64,000 nt of DNA from JAEKNW01 sp963677815 (lineage in GTDB: Bacteria; Cloacimonadota; Cloacimonadia; Cloacimonadales; JAFGVF01), in the NCBI GenBank assembly GCA_963677815.1, contig OY782499.1:1984001-2048000 (forward strand), in the 5' to 3' direction. The position numbers and the translations under genes are program-made. Below are positions 16,301-23,683 of the stretch, piece by piece. How positions within the stretch are numbered: the first letter of the stretch is position 1; each line of letters opens with the position of its first letter. The notes under the pieces were generated by a model that saw only the letters and a list, made by a program, of their open reading frames with translations, made no database searches and had not been told where the DNA came from.

Positions 16301-17695
16301 ACAATTAGAAAAAGTTGAATCAGATGATTTCCCAGAAAGAAATGAAACAAAGGAATAGCCGGTAATATTTGCACCTATTATATTAATATTTGTTAAAGTT
16401 GCATTAACTATCATACCAAATAACCCAACAGCATTACCTTCAGGTCTATTGATGAAGAGGTTATTTATCGAATACCCATTACCATTATAGGTGCCTTCAA
16501 AGCCATTTTCTTGTTCTCCAATCGGAATAAAGCCAGCTCCATTATTCCAATTTTGAGAAGGTGAGGCATCAATATCAGCAATTTGCGAAAAGTATAACTC
16601 ACTACTCCAAGCCGTTGAGTTACTACTTAGCCAATTCAAATCAAAAATTGAATTTATGATATAAGGATCTTCTAAAGTACCACTACCTTCTATACCATCA
16701 TGTTGATAATCTTCCCAAGATAAGAAGGGATAACCATTATGTTGAAAATAATTTATTCCCCATATATCATCTGTTCCATTTTCAGTTTCTCCTATAATGT
16801 CCCAGCCAGCTACAAGATACATTTGATAATCCTGCATCTCGCTGGTTGTTTTCCCGATTCCTCCAGCACTTATAGCTTGATTAGAATTTTCTGTATTCCA
16901 AAATGAGTTAGTTACTGTTGATGAGTCATCATTATAATCATCTCCAATTAGTCCACCTACATTTGTATCTCCAGTTACTAATCCAGTGCTATAGATTCTT
17001 TCAACTGTAGAAAAATAAGTATGGCCAATCATTCCGCCAATACTTTGTGTTCCTGATACTTCACCTTGAAAATAAGAGTCTAATAGAGAAGAGTTGTATA
17101 GTGCTCCAACTACTCCGCCAGCTCTATCATCTCCATCGATGTCAGCGTTACTAAAGCATTTGTCAATAGTGCTATATTCGCTATAACCTATTAATCCACC
17201 AGTATTGATATGATTACCGTGAACATTACCAGAACTTGAACAATTTGAGATCTCTGTATAAGAGGAAAAAGCTAAAACAACACCGACATATGATATTCCA
17301 GAAATATTTGCATTAGTTAAAATCAAATTTTTGATTTCTGCATTGAGTGAAAAACCTATAAAACCAATGTAAAATGAAGGCCTATTGATATATAGGTTTT
17401 GGATTTGAAAAAATGCTCCATCATATTTACCTGTGAAATGAGTATTATTGTTACCTATAGGAATAAAGCCTGCTCCTTCATTCCAGTTTTGAGTAGCACT
17501 TGCATCAATATCAGCAGTCTGAACAAAATGTTTATCCCAACTTAAATTATTTGTACTAACCCATAATAAATTATCTAGAGATGTGATTTGATATGGAGAG
17601 CTTTCTGTTCCGTTTCCTAAAGGTTGAATTCCATCTGCTAATAGTAAAACTATAAAGAGTGTAAAAAAAATAACCAAAAAGTTTTTAATTTTCAT
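13361..17695 (-). CDS. Large secreted GLUG-motif repeat protein with fibronectin type III end
   Basis: 1444 residues with a signal peptide (about 1-21). Four long tandem modules (roughly 25-325, 335-635, 645-1025 and 1035-1340) each contain an opening such as GNGTESSPYQI, a W-S/D-ANIDAS-like line, FIPIG, a row of GLUG motifs (GGLIGYSEYSTIDKCFS-like, about 28 residues each) and the closing GYPFLSWE. GLUG rows form right-handed beta-helix-like folds common in adhesins and surface proteins. After the modules comes one fibronectin type III domain (about 1345-1410). No type IX sorting domain and no LPXTG-like anchor was recognised, so export beyond the periplasm is uncertain. It is a monocistronic minus-strand gene read towards the terminator at 13311. 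Module 3 is longer by extra GLUG units. Confidence 0.85.
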   Translation of the reverse strand: MKIKNFLVIFFTLFIVLLLADGIQPLGNGTESSPYQITSLDNLLWVSTNNLSWDKHFVQTADIDASATQNWNEGAGFIPIGNNNTHFTGKYDGAFFQIQNLYINRPSFYIGFIGFSLNAEIKNLILTNANISGISYVGVVLAFSSYTEISNCSSSGNVHGNHINTGGLIGYSEYSTIDKCFSNADIDGDDRAGGVVGALYNSSLLDSYFQGEVSGTQSIGGMIGHTYFSTVERIYSTGLVTGDTNVGGLIGDDYNDDSSTVTNSFWNTENSNQAISAGGIGKTTSEMQDYQMYLVAGWDIIGETENGTDDIWGINYFQHNGYPFLSWEDYQHDGIEGSGTLEDPYIINSIFDLNWLSSNSTAWSSELYFSQIADIDASPSQNWNNGAGFIPIGEQENGFEGTYNGNGYSINNLFINRPEGNAVGLFGMIVNATLTNINIIGANITGYSFVSFLSGKSSDSTFSNCSTSGTVNALSNFVGGFSGIDSSSDITCCFNTGNIVGYGIGTGGILGTYLSSTVSNCYNMGQVQGYDGAGGLVGYAYYGSITTSYSTGVVTGSFDTGGLVGIVNINTQIENCLWDIEASNISISAGGIGKTSDEMRTYQTYIDEGWDFSQEEENGNSNYWRINSLENSGYPFLSWEGYSHMRIFGNGTAENPYQINTVNDLWWVSQIQSIWDKNFLQTSDIDFSELENWLTYENISFNPIGNYNHPFTGNFNGNFFTIDNFSIDSSEAYIGFFGATQNAVISNVTLINAEISGSSYVGILIGNSSSSQVDHCCTSGVSYGLTSVGGLIGHISNSDIEHCSTSGTVIGDYSMGNDQDRNNYQGFNIGGFAGYIINNSSLSYCYSSSSVSGGSMISGFAGKIIDSSINDCYSTGNVSGYTCLGGFVANSYNSSFANCYSTGEVHDNTQEGHYNDDNQRSGGFAAEIFSSTISKCYSIGLVNATIWAGGFIGKLNDSTVTSSFWDIDSSNQIISAGGVGKTSTEMKNYYTYYNAGWDFEDETINGSGDHWGINLTQNGGYPFLSFQNDYDNLIVTLSGNGTVSSPYVINTLEELGWLSATHTLWDANFIQLSNIDASDTQSWNNGLGFNPIGTSTINFTGSYNGLNHQIQNLHIDQSSAEEAAGLFRYIDTATCENIVLTDVNINGFSFVGSLAGHAENCLITNCSSSGTVSASTWAGHLIGTSIQNTISNCHSSGSVQGTSAIGGLIGQDSSSDISNCYSRANIEGEYVIGGLLGLSRHANITNCYSTGLILGSTVFGGFIGDVNNTTIISSFWDTETSNQSTSPGGVGKTTEEMQNYSTFYNAGWDFINETNNGINDLWGINPQENGGYPFLAWQGYQHISSVDSPTNVAISVTGNQLTITWDEVSGATAYKIFACETPNGEFIDISSDGDFGTARSFSQIKSKKENGLSRSKTRDFSRTSQSWTITITSEIKFFSVKAVQ

Positions 17696-18074
17696 ATTAT
17701 TCTCCTATTATTAATATGAAACTGTCTGTAGTGTTCTTTTTTATTCAACTATTTTAAGTGAATAAATTAATCTGGGATTAACCTTAATATAATACCCAGA
17801 TAAAAAATTATAAGACTTTAACAGTATTATAGATATACTATTTCTCTATAACTCAAATTATACCAAAAATTACAAGACATTTTTATCATAAGATTTTTCT
17901 TTTGTCAAGAGATTTTGTTGTATATTATTTTAAAAATGAATAATATATATCCGTGATATTCAAACTATTGGCTATTTGTATGAAATCTATGAATAAAAAA
18001 AATAAGAAATAAAAATCTGGACTATTTTTCCTTATCATAATAATTTGTTAATCAATCTATTGTTCGGAGGATGT
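17696..18074. other. Divergent intergenic region, very AT-rich
   Basis: 379 bases between the start of the GLUG-protein gene (minus) and trpS (plus). It holds an inverted repeat ATCTGGG (17770-17776) / CCCAGAT (17795-17801); the adjoining 12-mer ATCTGGGATTAA recurs at 19940-19951. A weak trpS promoter may be TTGTCA at 17902 with TATTAT at 17923 (15-nt spacer). No gene or tRNA is visible. Confidence 0.5.
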
Positions 18075-19073
18075 ATGAATAGACAAGTTTCTTTAACAGG
18101 TATTAAACCTACTGGAATGCCTCACCTTGGTAATTTTGTAGGTTCTATCAGACCTGCCTTAGAATTGGCTAAGGACTTTGATGCACGTTACTTTATTGCA
18201 GATTATCATGCTTTAAATCAAATAAAAGACCCCCAAAAATTAAGAGATATGACTTTTGAAGTAGCTTCAGCTTGGTTAGCTTGTGGCTTAGACCCTAATG
18301 AAGTTCTTTTCTATCGTCAATCAGATGTCCCTGAAACCTTTGAACTTGCTATTGCTTTAATGGCCTTTACTCCAAAAGGCTTAATGAATAGAGCTCATGC
18401 CTATAAAGCAGTTGTACAAAAGAATGAAGAAGAAGGCAATCCGCTTGATGATGGTGTTAATATTGGACTTTTCACTTATCCTGTCTTAATGGCTGCAGAT
18501 ATTCTACTCTTTGATGCTGATGTAGTACCAGTAGGGAAAGATCAACTGCAGCATATAGAAATGGCTAATGATATTGCTCAATCTCTAAACTTCAATTATA
18601 AAACTGAAATATTAAAGCTTCCAAAACCTTACACTCACGAGGAAGCAGGAGTTATAGTTGGTTTGGACGGACGTAAAATGAGTAAAAGCTACAACAACGA
18701 AATCTCATTATTCTTGCCCGAAAAGAAACTAAGAAAAACTATTATGAAAATCGTAACAAACTCACAAACTATAGAAGAAGTAAAAGACCCAGATACTTGC
18801 AATGTCTTTTCTCTATATAAGGTTTTCGCTAGTAAAGAGCAACAAGACCAGCTAAAGCAGAGATATTTAGCTGGTGGAATGGGTTGGGGAGAAGCAAAGC
18901 AAGCACTTTTTGAGGCAGTAAACTCTCAGTTGAAAGGACCAAGAGAAAAATATTTTGACCTTTTAGAAAACAGAGATTATGTTGATAAAATACTAGTCGA
19001 AGGTGCTGAAAAAGCGAGAGATATAGCTTCTCAAACAATCAAAAGATTGCGTAAATCAATAGGAATAGATTAA
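18075..19073 (+). CDS. trpS: Tryptophanyl-tRNA synthetase
   Basis: 332 residues, the normal length for bacterial TrpRS. It charges tRNA-Trp in the cytoplasm. Class I signatures are present: PHLGN (residues 16-20, the HIGH box) after TGIKPTG, and K201-M-S-K-S205 (KMSKS box). The frame extends upstream to an ATG at 18045, but the ATG at 18075 is chosen because GGAGG at 18066-18070 is ideally placed and the protein then begins with the family-typical RQVSLTGIKPTG. It stands alone, followed by a separate secG promoter. Confidence 0.95.
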   Translation: MNRQVSLTGIKPTGMPHLGNFVGSIRPALELAKDFDARYFIADYHALNQIKDPQKLRDMTFEVASAWLACGLDPNEVLFYRQSDVPETFELAIALMAFTPKGLMNRAHAYKAVVQKNEEEGNPLDDGVNIGLFTYPVLMAADILLFDADVVPVGKDQLQHIEMANDIAQSLNFNYKTEILKLPKPYTHEEAGVIVGLDGRKMSKSYNNEISLFLPEKKLRKTIMKIVTNSQTIEEVKDPDTCNVFSLYKVFASKEQQDQLKQRYLAGGMGWGEAKQALFEAVNSQLKGPREKYFDLLENRDYVDKILVEGAEKARDIASQTIKRLRKSIGID

Positions 19074-19102
19074 GAAATTATTAAATTTATTATAAAATAT
19101 TC

Positions 19103-19131
19103 TTGACAAAAAAACTAACATAAATTTATAT
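19103..19131 (+). promoter_or_regulatory. Probable secG / tRNA-Leu promoter
   Basis: TTGACA at 19103-19108, a 17-nt spacer and TTATAT at 19126-19131. AAGGGAG at 19147-19153 is the ribosome site for the ATG at 19159. Confidence 0.5.
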
Positions 19132-19158
19132 GATTAAACTTATCGCAAGGGAGAAAAA

Positions 19159-19515
19159 ATGGAAATATTTCTTTTAGTAATACATATACTTATTAGTATA
19201 GTCTTGGTGTTACTTATCTTGGCTCAAACCTCTAAAGGTAATGGATTAGATAGTAATTTAGGAGGAGCAGCTTCTAATGTTTTTGGAAGTTCAGCTTCAG
19301 AAATGTTAAAAAAATGGACTCAGATTATCGGTGGTCTTTTCTTGATCTCTTGTGTCTTCTTAGCTATTAATGTTAAGTCTGGTAAGTCAGTTGGTAATAT
19401 TGCACCAGCATCAACAGGTCAAGTCAACACAGAAGAGACTTCACCTGCACAAGAAATGGAACTTCCAGAAGGTGATGTTCAGGAAATTCCTGCAACTGAA
19501 ACACCTGTAAAATAA
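19159..19515 (+). CDS. secG: Preprotein translocase subunit SecG
   Basis: 118 residues. Two membrane helices (about 2-22 and 54-74) flank the SecG signature region LLILAQTSKGNGLDSNLGGA with NVFGSSASEMLKKWT before helix 2. The tail is Glu/Pro/Thr-rich. SecG is the small accessory subunit of the SecYEG channel and works with SecA, whose gene is at 44346. The tRNA-Leu gene starts 8 nt after the stop and the terminator lies beyond it, so secG and the tRNA are probably one transcript. Confidence 0.92.
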   Translation: MEIFLLVIHILISIVLVLLILAQTSKGNGLDSNLGGAASNVFGSSASEMLKKWTQIIGGLFLISCVFLAINVKSGKSVGNIAPASTGQVNTEETSPAQEMELPEGDVQEIPATETPVK

Positions 19516-19523
19516 AGTTTTTC

Positions 19524-19611
19524 GCAGGAGTGGTGGAATTGGCAGACACGCAAGACTAAGGATCTTGTGCCCATTGCGGGTGTGCGGGTTCAAGTCCCGC
19601 CTTCTGCACCA
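19524..19611 (+). tRNA. tRNA-Leu, anticodon AAG
   Basis: An 88-nt class II tRNA with encoded CCA (19609-19611). The acceptor stem is GCAGGAG/CTTCTGC with one G-T pair. The anticodon stem CAAGA/TCTTG encloses the loop CTAAGGA, which puts AAG at positions 34-36. A long variable arm (TGCCCATTGCGGGTG) and the T arm GCGGG-TTCAAGT-CCCGC follow. It reads CUU, and also CUC/CUA if A34 is deaminated to inosine. An A34 leucine tRNA is uncommon in bacteria, where GAG is usual. Confidence 0.93.
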
Positions 19612-19616
19612 AACTT

Positions 19617-19645
19617 AAAAGCCCAACATAATGTTGGGCTTTTTG
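19617..19645 (+). terminator. Rho-independent terminator after tRNA-Leu
   Basis: GCCCAAC / GTTGGGC (19621-19639) around an ATAAT loop, followed by CTTTTTGC. It ends the secG-tRNA transcript. Confidence 0.88.
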
Positions 19646-19666
19646 CTTTCTACTTAGCTGTCATAG

Positions 19667-19756
19667 TCTTGATTGTTACTCTCACTATAAAAGAACAGTA
19701 ATTCATACTGAGAGTAACAATCAAGGATTAACCCAAATAATGCAATAGATCTTTGA
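19667..19756 (+). repeat. Dispersed ~80-nt inverted-arm repeat, copy B
   Basis: The arms CTTGATTGTTACTCTCA (from 19668) and TGAGAGTAACAATCAAG (19709-19725) are perfectly complementary over 17 nt, with a 24-nt loop starting CTATAAAAG. AATGCAA and ATCTTT follow. It is the best-preserved copy of the family also seen at 4063, 33176 and 44124. It begins about 20 nt after the tRNA terminator. Confidence 0.72.
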
Positions 19757-19839
19757 AAATACTACTATATTCTTCTGCAAAAGTAACTTACATAATTCTT
19801 CCGAATATATATATTATATGCGTAGTTAAGGAATCACCC

Positions 19840-19964
19840 CCTGTATCCCCCTCAAAGAAGGGGATTTTGCTAAGAGAATCTGCACTCTTCGCCTGTGATA
19901 CGTAGCTTTAGCGAAGTATTACTAAAGCTCTACTGCACCATCTGGGATTAATAATATTATACTT
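19840..19964. other. Hairpin-rich intergenic segment
   Basis: This is the rest of the gap between the tRNA terminator and the minus-strand VOC gene. It contains ATCCCC (19845-19850) / GGGGAT (19860-19865), and GTAGCTTTAG paired with CTAAAGCTCTAC between about 19902 and 19933 with a two-base bulge. ATCTGGGATTAA (19940-19951) is shared with 17770-17781. These may help terminate the minus-strand VOC transcript, but no classical T run is seen. No gene is visible. Confidence 0.4.
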
Positions 19965-20378
19965 TTAACTAGTAATTCCCTGGTCATCACGATCAGCATT
20001 TTGATTAAGGGGTTCCCATAATTCTATCTTATTTCCTTCAATATCAAGAATATGAACAAACTTTCCATAATCATAGACAGCAATTTCATCAAGAATTTTA
20101 ACTCCATTGGCCTTGAGTTCTTCTAGCAAACCTTCAAGGTCTTCAACACGGTAATTAATCATAAAATCTTTCTCTGAAGGTGAAAAGTAGTCAGTCTTTT
20201 CTTCAAAAGGAGACCACTGAGTGTAGGCTATATTTTCTTTATCAGGATATTGACACCATTTAAAACTTGTTCCATAGGCATCAGTGTTTAAACCAAGATT
20301 CTTAGCATACCAGTCTTTGACCTTATTAGGGTCTTTACATTTAAAAAATATTCCTCCAATACCTCTAACTTTCTTCAA
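19965..20378 (-). CDS. Glyoxalase/bleomycin-resistance fold (VOC) protein, TTG start
   Basis: 137 residues in the VOC fold: beta-alpha-beta-beta-beta units with GGIFFKCKDPNKVKDWYAKNLGL at the start and VHILDIEGNKIELWEP at the end, the canonical last strand with a metal-site-type Glu. Enzymes of this group act on small molecules or bind drugs; no specific substrate can be named. The frame runs upstream to an ATG at 20432 inside the next gene, but a TTG at 20378 (minus strand, read downwards) with AAGGAG six bases before it gives the family-typical N-terminus and avoids the overlap. It is transcribed with the VOC gene upstream (22-nt gap). Confidence 0.8.
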   Translation of the reverse strand: MKKVRGIGGIFFKCKDPNKVKDWYAKNLGLNTDAYGTSFKWCQYPDKENIAYTQWSPFEEKTDYFSPSEKDFMINYRVEDLEGLLEELKANGVKILDEIAVYDYGKFVHILDIEGNKIELWEPLNQNADRDDQGITS

Positions 20379-20400
20379 ATTAATCTCCTTATTCTTATTC

Positions 20401-20826
20401 TTATTCAACCATAAGCATCCAGTTAATACCATATCTATCTGTTAATTGGCCAAAGTAATCTCCCCAAAAAGCTTCTTTTAAAGGTATTTCGATTTGACCA
20501 CCTTCGGCTAGTTCTTTAAAAAGCCTATCTGCTTCATGTTTAGAATCGGCAGAAATTGAAATAGAAAAATTGTTTCCCAAAATGAAATCTTTATCTTTGG
20601 ATTGAATATAATCACAACCCATAAGTATGGTGTTTTCACTTATTGGTAAAGATACATGCAAAATTTTTTCTTTATCTTCAGAACTATTGATATAGGAAGA
20701 ACCACCTTCCGGTGCATCTTTATAACGTCCCAAATATGTATATTCTCCTTTAAAGACAGATTTATAAAAATCGAATGCTTCTTGGCAGTTTCCATTAAAA
20801 TTTAGATAAATATTTGCTTTATTCAT
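20401..20826 (-). CDS. PhnB-like VOC family protein
   Basis: 141 residues. The N-terminus YLNFNGNCQEAFDFYKSVF is the hallmark of the PhnB/YjdN branch of the VOC superfamily ('demethylubiquinone methyltransferase-like' in older annotation). It ends with GDYFGQLTDRYGINWMLMVE, again typical. Function is not established for most members; they are small cytoplasmic dimers. AAGGAGAAAAG precedes the ATG. It shares a divergent promoter region with the plus-strand VOC gene at 20916, so three VOC genes lie together. Confidence 0.85.
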   Translation of the reverse strand: MNKANIYLNFNGNCQEAFDFYKSVFKGEYTYLGRYKDAPEGGSSYINSSEDKEKILHVSLPISENTILMGCDYIQSKDKDFILGNNFSISISADSKHEADRLFKELAEGGQIEIPLKEAFWGDYFGQLTDRYGINWMLMVE

Positions 20827-20857
20827 CTTTTCTCCTTTACTTTATTTTAAGAGAATA

Positions 20858-20872
20858 TAAGTGTTATACTTA
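20858..20872. promoter_or_regulatory. Operator-like palindrome between divergent VOC genes
   Basis: TAAGT-GTTAT-ACTTA, perfect 5-bp arms, lies midway in the 89-nt gap between the divergent genes. It overlaps TATAAG/TATACT strings that could be -10 boxes. It is suited to binding a dimeric repressor that controls both directions; no regulator gene is adjacent. Confidence 0.35.
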
Positions 20873-20915
20873 ATCAAACAATATTTAATATAATAAAAAA
20901 ATTAAAGGAGTGAAT

Positions 20916-21317
20916 ATGATGAAAAAGGGACTATTACACCATATTGAGATATATGTATCTGATTTAGTAGAGAGTAGAAGATTTTGGGAGTGGTTTCTTA
21001 CAAAAATGGGTTACTCCCTTTATCAAGAATGGGATCATGGTTTTAGCTTTAAATTGGGAAATTATTATTTAGTTTTTGTTCAAGTGGAAGCAAAGTATAA
21101 TGATGTAAAATATCACAGATGTAGAGTTGGTTTAAATCACTTGGCTTTTCATGCAGATAAAAGAAGTGAAGTAGATGAACTAACAGAAGCCCTGAAGAAA
21201 AAAAATATTAGAATATTATATGAAGACAGGCATCCTTTTGCTGGAGGTTCTGATTATTACGCAGTCTATTTTGAAGACCCTGATAGGATAAAAGTTGAAG
21301 TAGTCGCAAACGAATAA
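20916..21317 (+). CDS. VOC family protein (glyoxalase fold)
   Basis: 133 residues. It starts KKGLLHHIEIYVSDLVESRRFWEWFL, a typical VOC opening with the first-strand His, and ends YYAVYFEDPDRIKVEVV with the last-strand Glu. LNHLAFHADKRSEVDEL provides the second His strand, so a two-His/one-Glu metal site is plausible. A GTG at 20910 overlaps the AAAGGAG ribosome site and is rejected; ATG at 20916 (or 20919) has correct spacing. It is divergent from the two other VOC genes and monocistronic. Related stand-alone proteins include lactoylglutathione-lyase-like and fosfomycin/bleomycin resistance-like enzymes; which applies cannot be told. Confidence 0.82.
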   Translation: MMKKGLLHHIEIYVSDLVESRRFWEWFLTKMGYSLYQEWDHGFSFKLGNYYLVFVQVEAKYNDVKYHRCRVGLNHLAFHADKRSEVDELTEALKKKNIRILYEDRHPFAGGSDYYAVYFEDPDRIKVEVVANE

Positions 21318-21638
21318 GATACTCTTATGCTCATAAGTCTACTGCATTCATTTAGTTTCAATAAATCACTTAGTATTCATTATTAAAGAACTTGGATAGG
21401 TATCAAAACTTTGAGAAATATCATAAAAATCAGCTATCTAATTTAATCTTACGACACAGAAATACTTATAGTAATTAATATTCAAGCAATTATGTCTTGA
21501 CAATTAATAATTAATAGTTATTCATAGTTTCTTATATGTATAGTAAATTTATTATCTAGTAATTTTATAGAAAAGAGAGTTCTATTAGTAAGTTTTAAAT
21601 TTTTGCTATAACATAATAAAAAATATAAAGGATGATTT
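21318..21638. other. AT-rich intergenic region
   Basis: 321 bases with no supportable gene. A TTGACA lies at 21497-21502 but without a good -10 box at 16-18 nt. The ribosome site for the next gene (AAAGGATG) is at its end. Nothing else is seen. Confidence 0.4.
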
Positions 21639-22241
21639 ATGACAAAAAAACTTCTACTACTGTTTGTTTTTACTTGCATTTTAACAGGCTTATTTGGATT
21701 TGATGGAAATCGTAAAGGTTTTCTTCTAGGATTTGGTGGTGGATTGGCACAAGTTAACTTTAAACAAAAAATCGAAGATGACTATGACTCTATTGAATCA
21801 GATGATGAAAGCGAAACAGCCTTTGCAACTGATTTCAAAATTGGTTATGCACCTACTAATCAATTAGAGCTATATTATACTAGCAAAGTTGCTTGGTTTT
21901 CGATTAATAATATTAATGATGATGATGTAACAATAGCAGATGGAATTGGTGTAATTGGTTTATCATACTTTTTTGCTCCAGAATTAAAAAGTGGGGCTTG
22001 GCATTCATCATTATTTTTAAGTGGAGGATTCGGATTATCTTCTTGGTCAACACCAATGGAAGAGGATGATGACCCGTGGGAAGGAACAGGTTACTTTCTT
22101 GGTGTAGGTTATGAATTCACTAAACATTACAGAGTTAGTATTGATTATTTTGCAAATAATCCTTCAATCGATGAAATGGGTCTAACATTTACTACTACTT
22201 CCAATGTTATAATGTTAACATTCTCCGGTATGGCTTTTTAA
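21639..22241 (+). CDS. Small outer-membrane beta-barrel protein
   Basis: 200 residues with a signal peptide (about 1-20, ending near LFGFDG). Alternating hydrophobic strands follow, with FLLGFGGGLAQVNF at the start, an acidic insert (EDDYDSIESDDESE, about 50-63), TDFKIGYAPTNQLELYYTSKVAWF in the middle and aromatic-ending strands. This resembles the small OmpA/OmpW-like barrel proteins with eight strands; C-terminal residue Phe200 fits outer-membrane insertion by BamA. Specific function unknown. The acidic loops suggest surface exposure or cation binding (inference). A terminator follows at 22260. Confidence 0.65.
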   Translation: MTKKLLLLFVFTCILTGLFGFDGNRKGFLLGFGGGLAQVNFKQKIEDDYDSIESDDESETAFATDFKIGYAPTNQLELYYTSKVAWFSINNINDDDVTIADGIGVIGLSYFFAPELKSGAWHSSLFLSGGFGLSSWSTPMEEDDDPWEGTGYFLGVGYEFTKHYRVSIDYFANNPSIDEMGLTFTTTSNVIMLTFSGMAF

Positions 22242-22259
22242 TAAATTTTACAAATCAAT

Positions 22260-22294
22260 AAGTGATATCTGGCAACAGCTATCACTTTTTTTTT
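22260..22294 (+). terminator. Rho-independent terminator
   Basis: AAGTGATA (22260-22267) / TATCACTT (22280-22287) with a 12-nt loop, then a long T run. Confidence 0.85.
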
Positions 22295-22362
22295 ACTTAA
22301 ATCAATTGAAAGTCTTTCTATAACAATGATGTTAATATATATGAATAAAATTCTCTTTTTCG

Positions 22363-22391
22363 TTGACAGCCTAGGCTATGAAAATTAATAT
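22363..22391 (+). promoter_or_regulatory. purA promoter
   Basis: TTGACA (22363-22368), exactly 17 nt, then TAATAT (22386-22391). AGGAGAAG precedes the ATG at 22425. The best sigma-70-type promoter in the window. Confidence 0.65.
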
Positions 22392-22424
22392 GAATTAATG
22401 TAATAACCAATAATAGGAGAAGAA

Positions 22425-23675
22425 ATGAGTTCACTCGCCGTATTAGGCTGTATGTTCGGAGATGAGGCAAAAGCCAAAATCGTTGATGTAATGGGTAAAG
22501 ATGCTGATTTAGTCGTTAGATTTCAGGGTGGAAATAATGCAGGTCATACTATCTGTATAGATGATAAAAAGTATGTTTTTCATTTAGTTCCATCAGGTAT
22601 TCTTTATCCTAAAATGAGATGCGCTATTGGCGCAGGAACTGTAATCGATCCTTGGTCTCTTAAAGAAGAAATTGAAAAACTACAAGATCAAGGTATTGAA
22701 TTTGAAGATAGGTTCTTTATCGACCCTAGAGCCAATCTAACATTAGCAATTCATAAATTTCTTGATTCATTAAATGAAAATACTACAAGTAAAATAGGCA
22801 CAACTAAAAGAGGTATTGGACCTACTTATTCAGATGCTATTGCTAGAAAAGGACTTAAATTTATAGATCTTATTGATGGTACTGACTTAAGAAGCAAAAT
22901 TATCAACCTCTATGATTATCACAAAATAAAAATTTCTGAATCTGATATCGATACTTTAATTGAAGAATTATATGATGTGAAAAACTTCTATTCTCCATTT
23001 ATTAAGCAAATTACTTATATGATTGATGAATATTATAAGTCTGGTAAAAACATAATCTTTGAAGGAGCACAGGGTACACTTCTTGATATTACTTATGGTA
23101 CCTATCCTTTTGTTACCTCTTCAAATACAATTTCTGGAGGCATTACTACAGGCTGTGGTTTTTCACTAAGGAAATTAGACAAAATTATTGGTGTTTATAA
23201 GGCCTATTATACTAGAGTTGGAGATGGACCTTTCCCTACAGAACTCTTTGATGAAAGAGGAGATCAGATTAGAAAACAAGGCAATGAGTTTGGCTCAACA
23301 ACTGGCAGACCTAGAAGATGTGGCTGGTTTGATCTCTTTGCATCTTCTTATACTGCTCATTTAAATGATGTAGACGAAGTGGCTTTAACCCTTGTAGATG
23401 TTTTGATGAATATTCCTGAAATTAAAGTTTGTACTGGGTATAAATATCAAGGTGAACAACTAACAGAATTTCCTGTAAGCTCACAAGTATTAGCTGAATG
23501 TCAGCCTATTTATAAAGTACTTCCAGGTTGGGAAGAAGATATAAGTGGAATTAGAGATTTTGATAAATTACCTGAAAACGCCAAAAGTTATGTTAAATTC
23601 ATAGAAAAAGAGATTGGTAAAAAAGTATCTATAGTCTCTGTGGGTCCAGGAAGACATCAAACAATATTTAGATAA
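22425..23675 (+). CDS. purA: Adenylosuccinate synthetase with altered GDEGKGK loop
   Basis: 416 residues, near the usual 420-430. It catalyses GTP-dependent joining of IMP and aspartate, the first committed step to AMP. Conserved blocks are present: RFQGGNNAGHT, GTTKRGIGPTY, FEGAQGTLLDI followed by GTYPFVTSSNT, RVGDGPFPTEL and STTGRPRRCGWFD. The N-terminal nucleotide/IMP loop, normally QWGDEGKGK, reads MFGDEAKAK (residues 10-18): catalytic Asp13 and both lysines stay but both loop glycines are alanine and the Gln-Trp pair is Met-Phe. His in the later GH(T) motif is kept. Activity is therefore likely but the loop is unusual. It is monocistronic with its own promoter and terminator. Confidence 0.93.
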   Translation: MSSLAVLGCMFGDEAKAKIVDVMGKDADLVVRFQGGNNAGHTICIDDKKYVFHLVPSGILYPKMRCAIGAGTVIDPWSLKEEIEKLQDQGIEFEDRFFIDPRANLTLAIHKFLDSLNENTTSKIGTTKRGIGPTYSDAIARKGLKFIDLIDGTDLRSKIINLYDYHKIKISESDIDTLIEELYDVKNFYSPFIKQITYMIDEYYKSGKNIIFEGAQGTLLDITYGTYPFVTSSNTISGGITTGCGFSLRKLDKIIGVYKAYYTRVGDGPFPTELFDERGDQIRKQGNEFGSTTGRPRRCGWFDLFASSYTAHLNDVDEVALTLVDVLMNIPEIKVCTGYKYQGEQLTEFPVSSQVLAECQPIYKVLPGWEEDISGIRDFDKLPENAKSYVKFIEKEIGKKVSIVSVGPGRHQTIFR

Positions 23676-23683
23676 ATTTATAA

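Noticed and set aside
18045..18074. Upstream extension of trpS
   Set aside because: ATG 18075 has the GGAGG site right before it and gives the family N-terminus; the extension would place the ribosome site inside the gene.
20379..20432. Upstream extension of the minus-strand VOC gene to ATG 20432
   Set aside because: It would overlap the preceding gene and start with a non-conserved Lys/Asn run; TTG 20378 has a good ribosome site.
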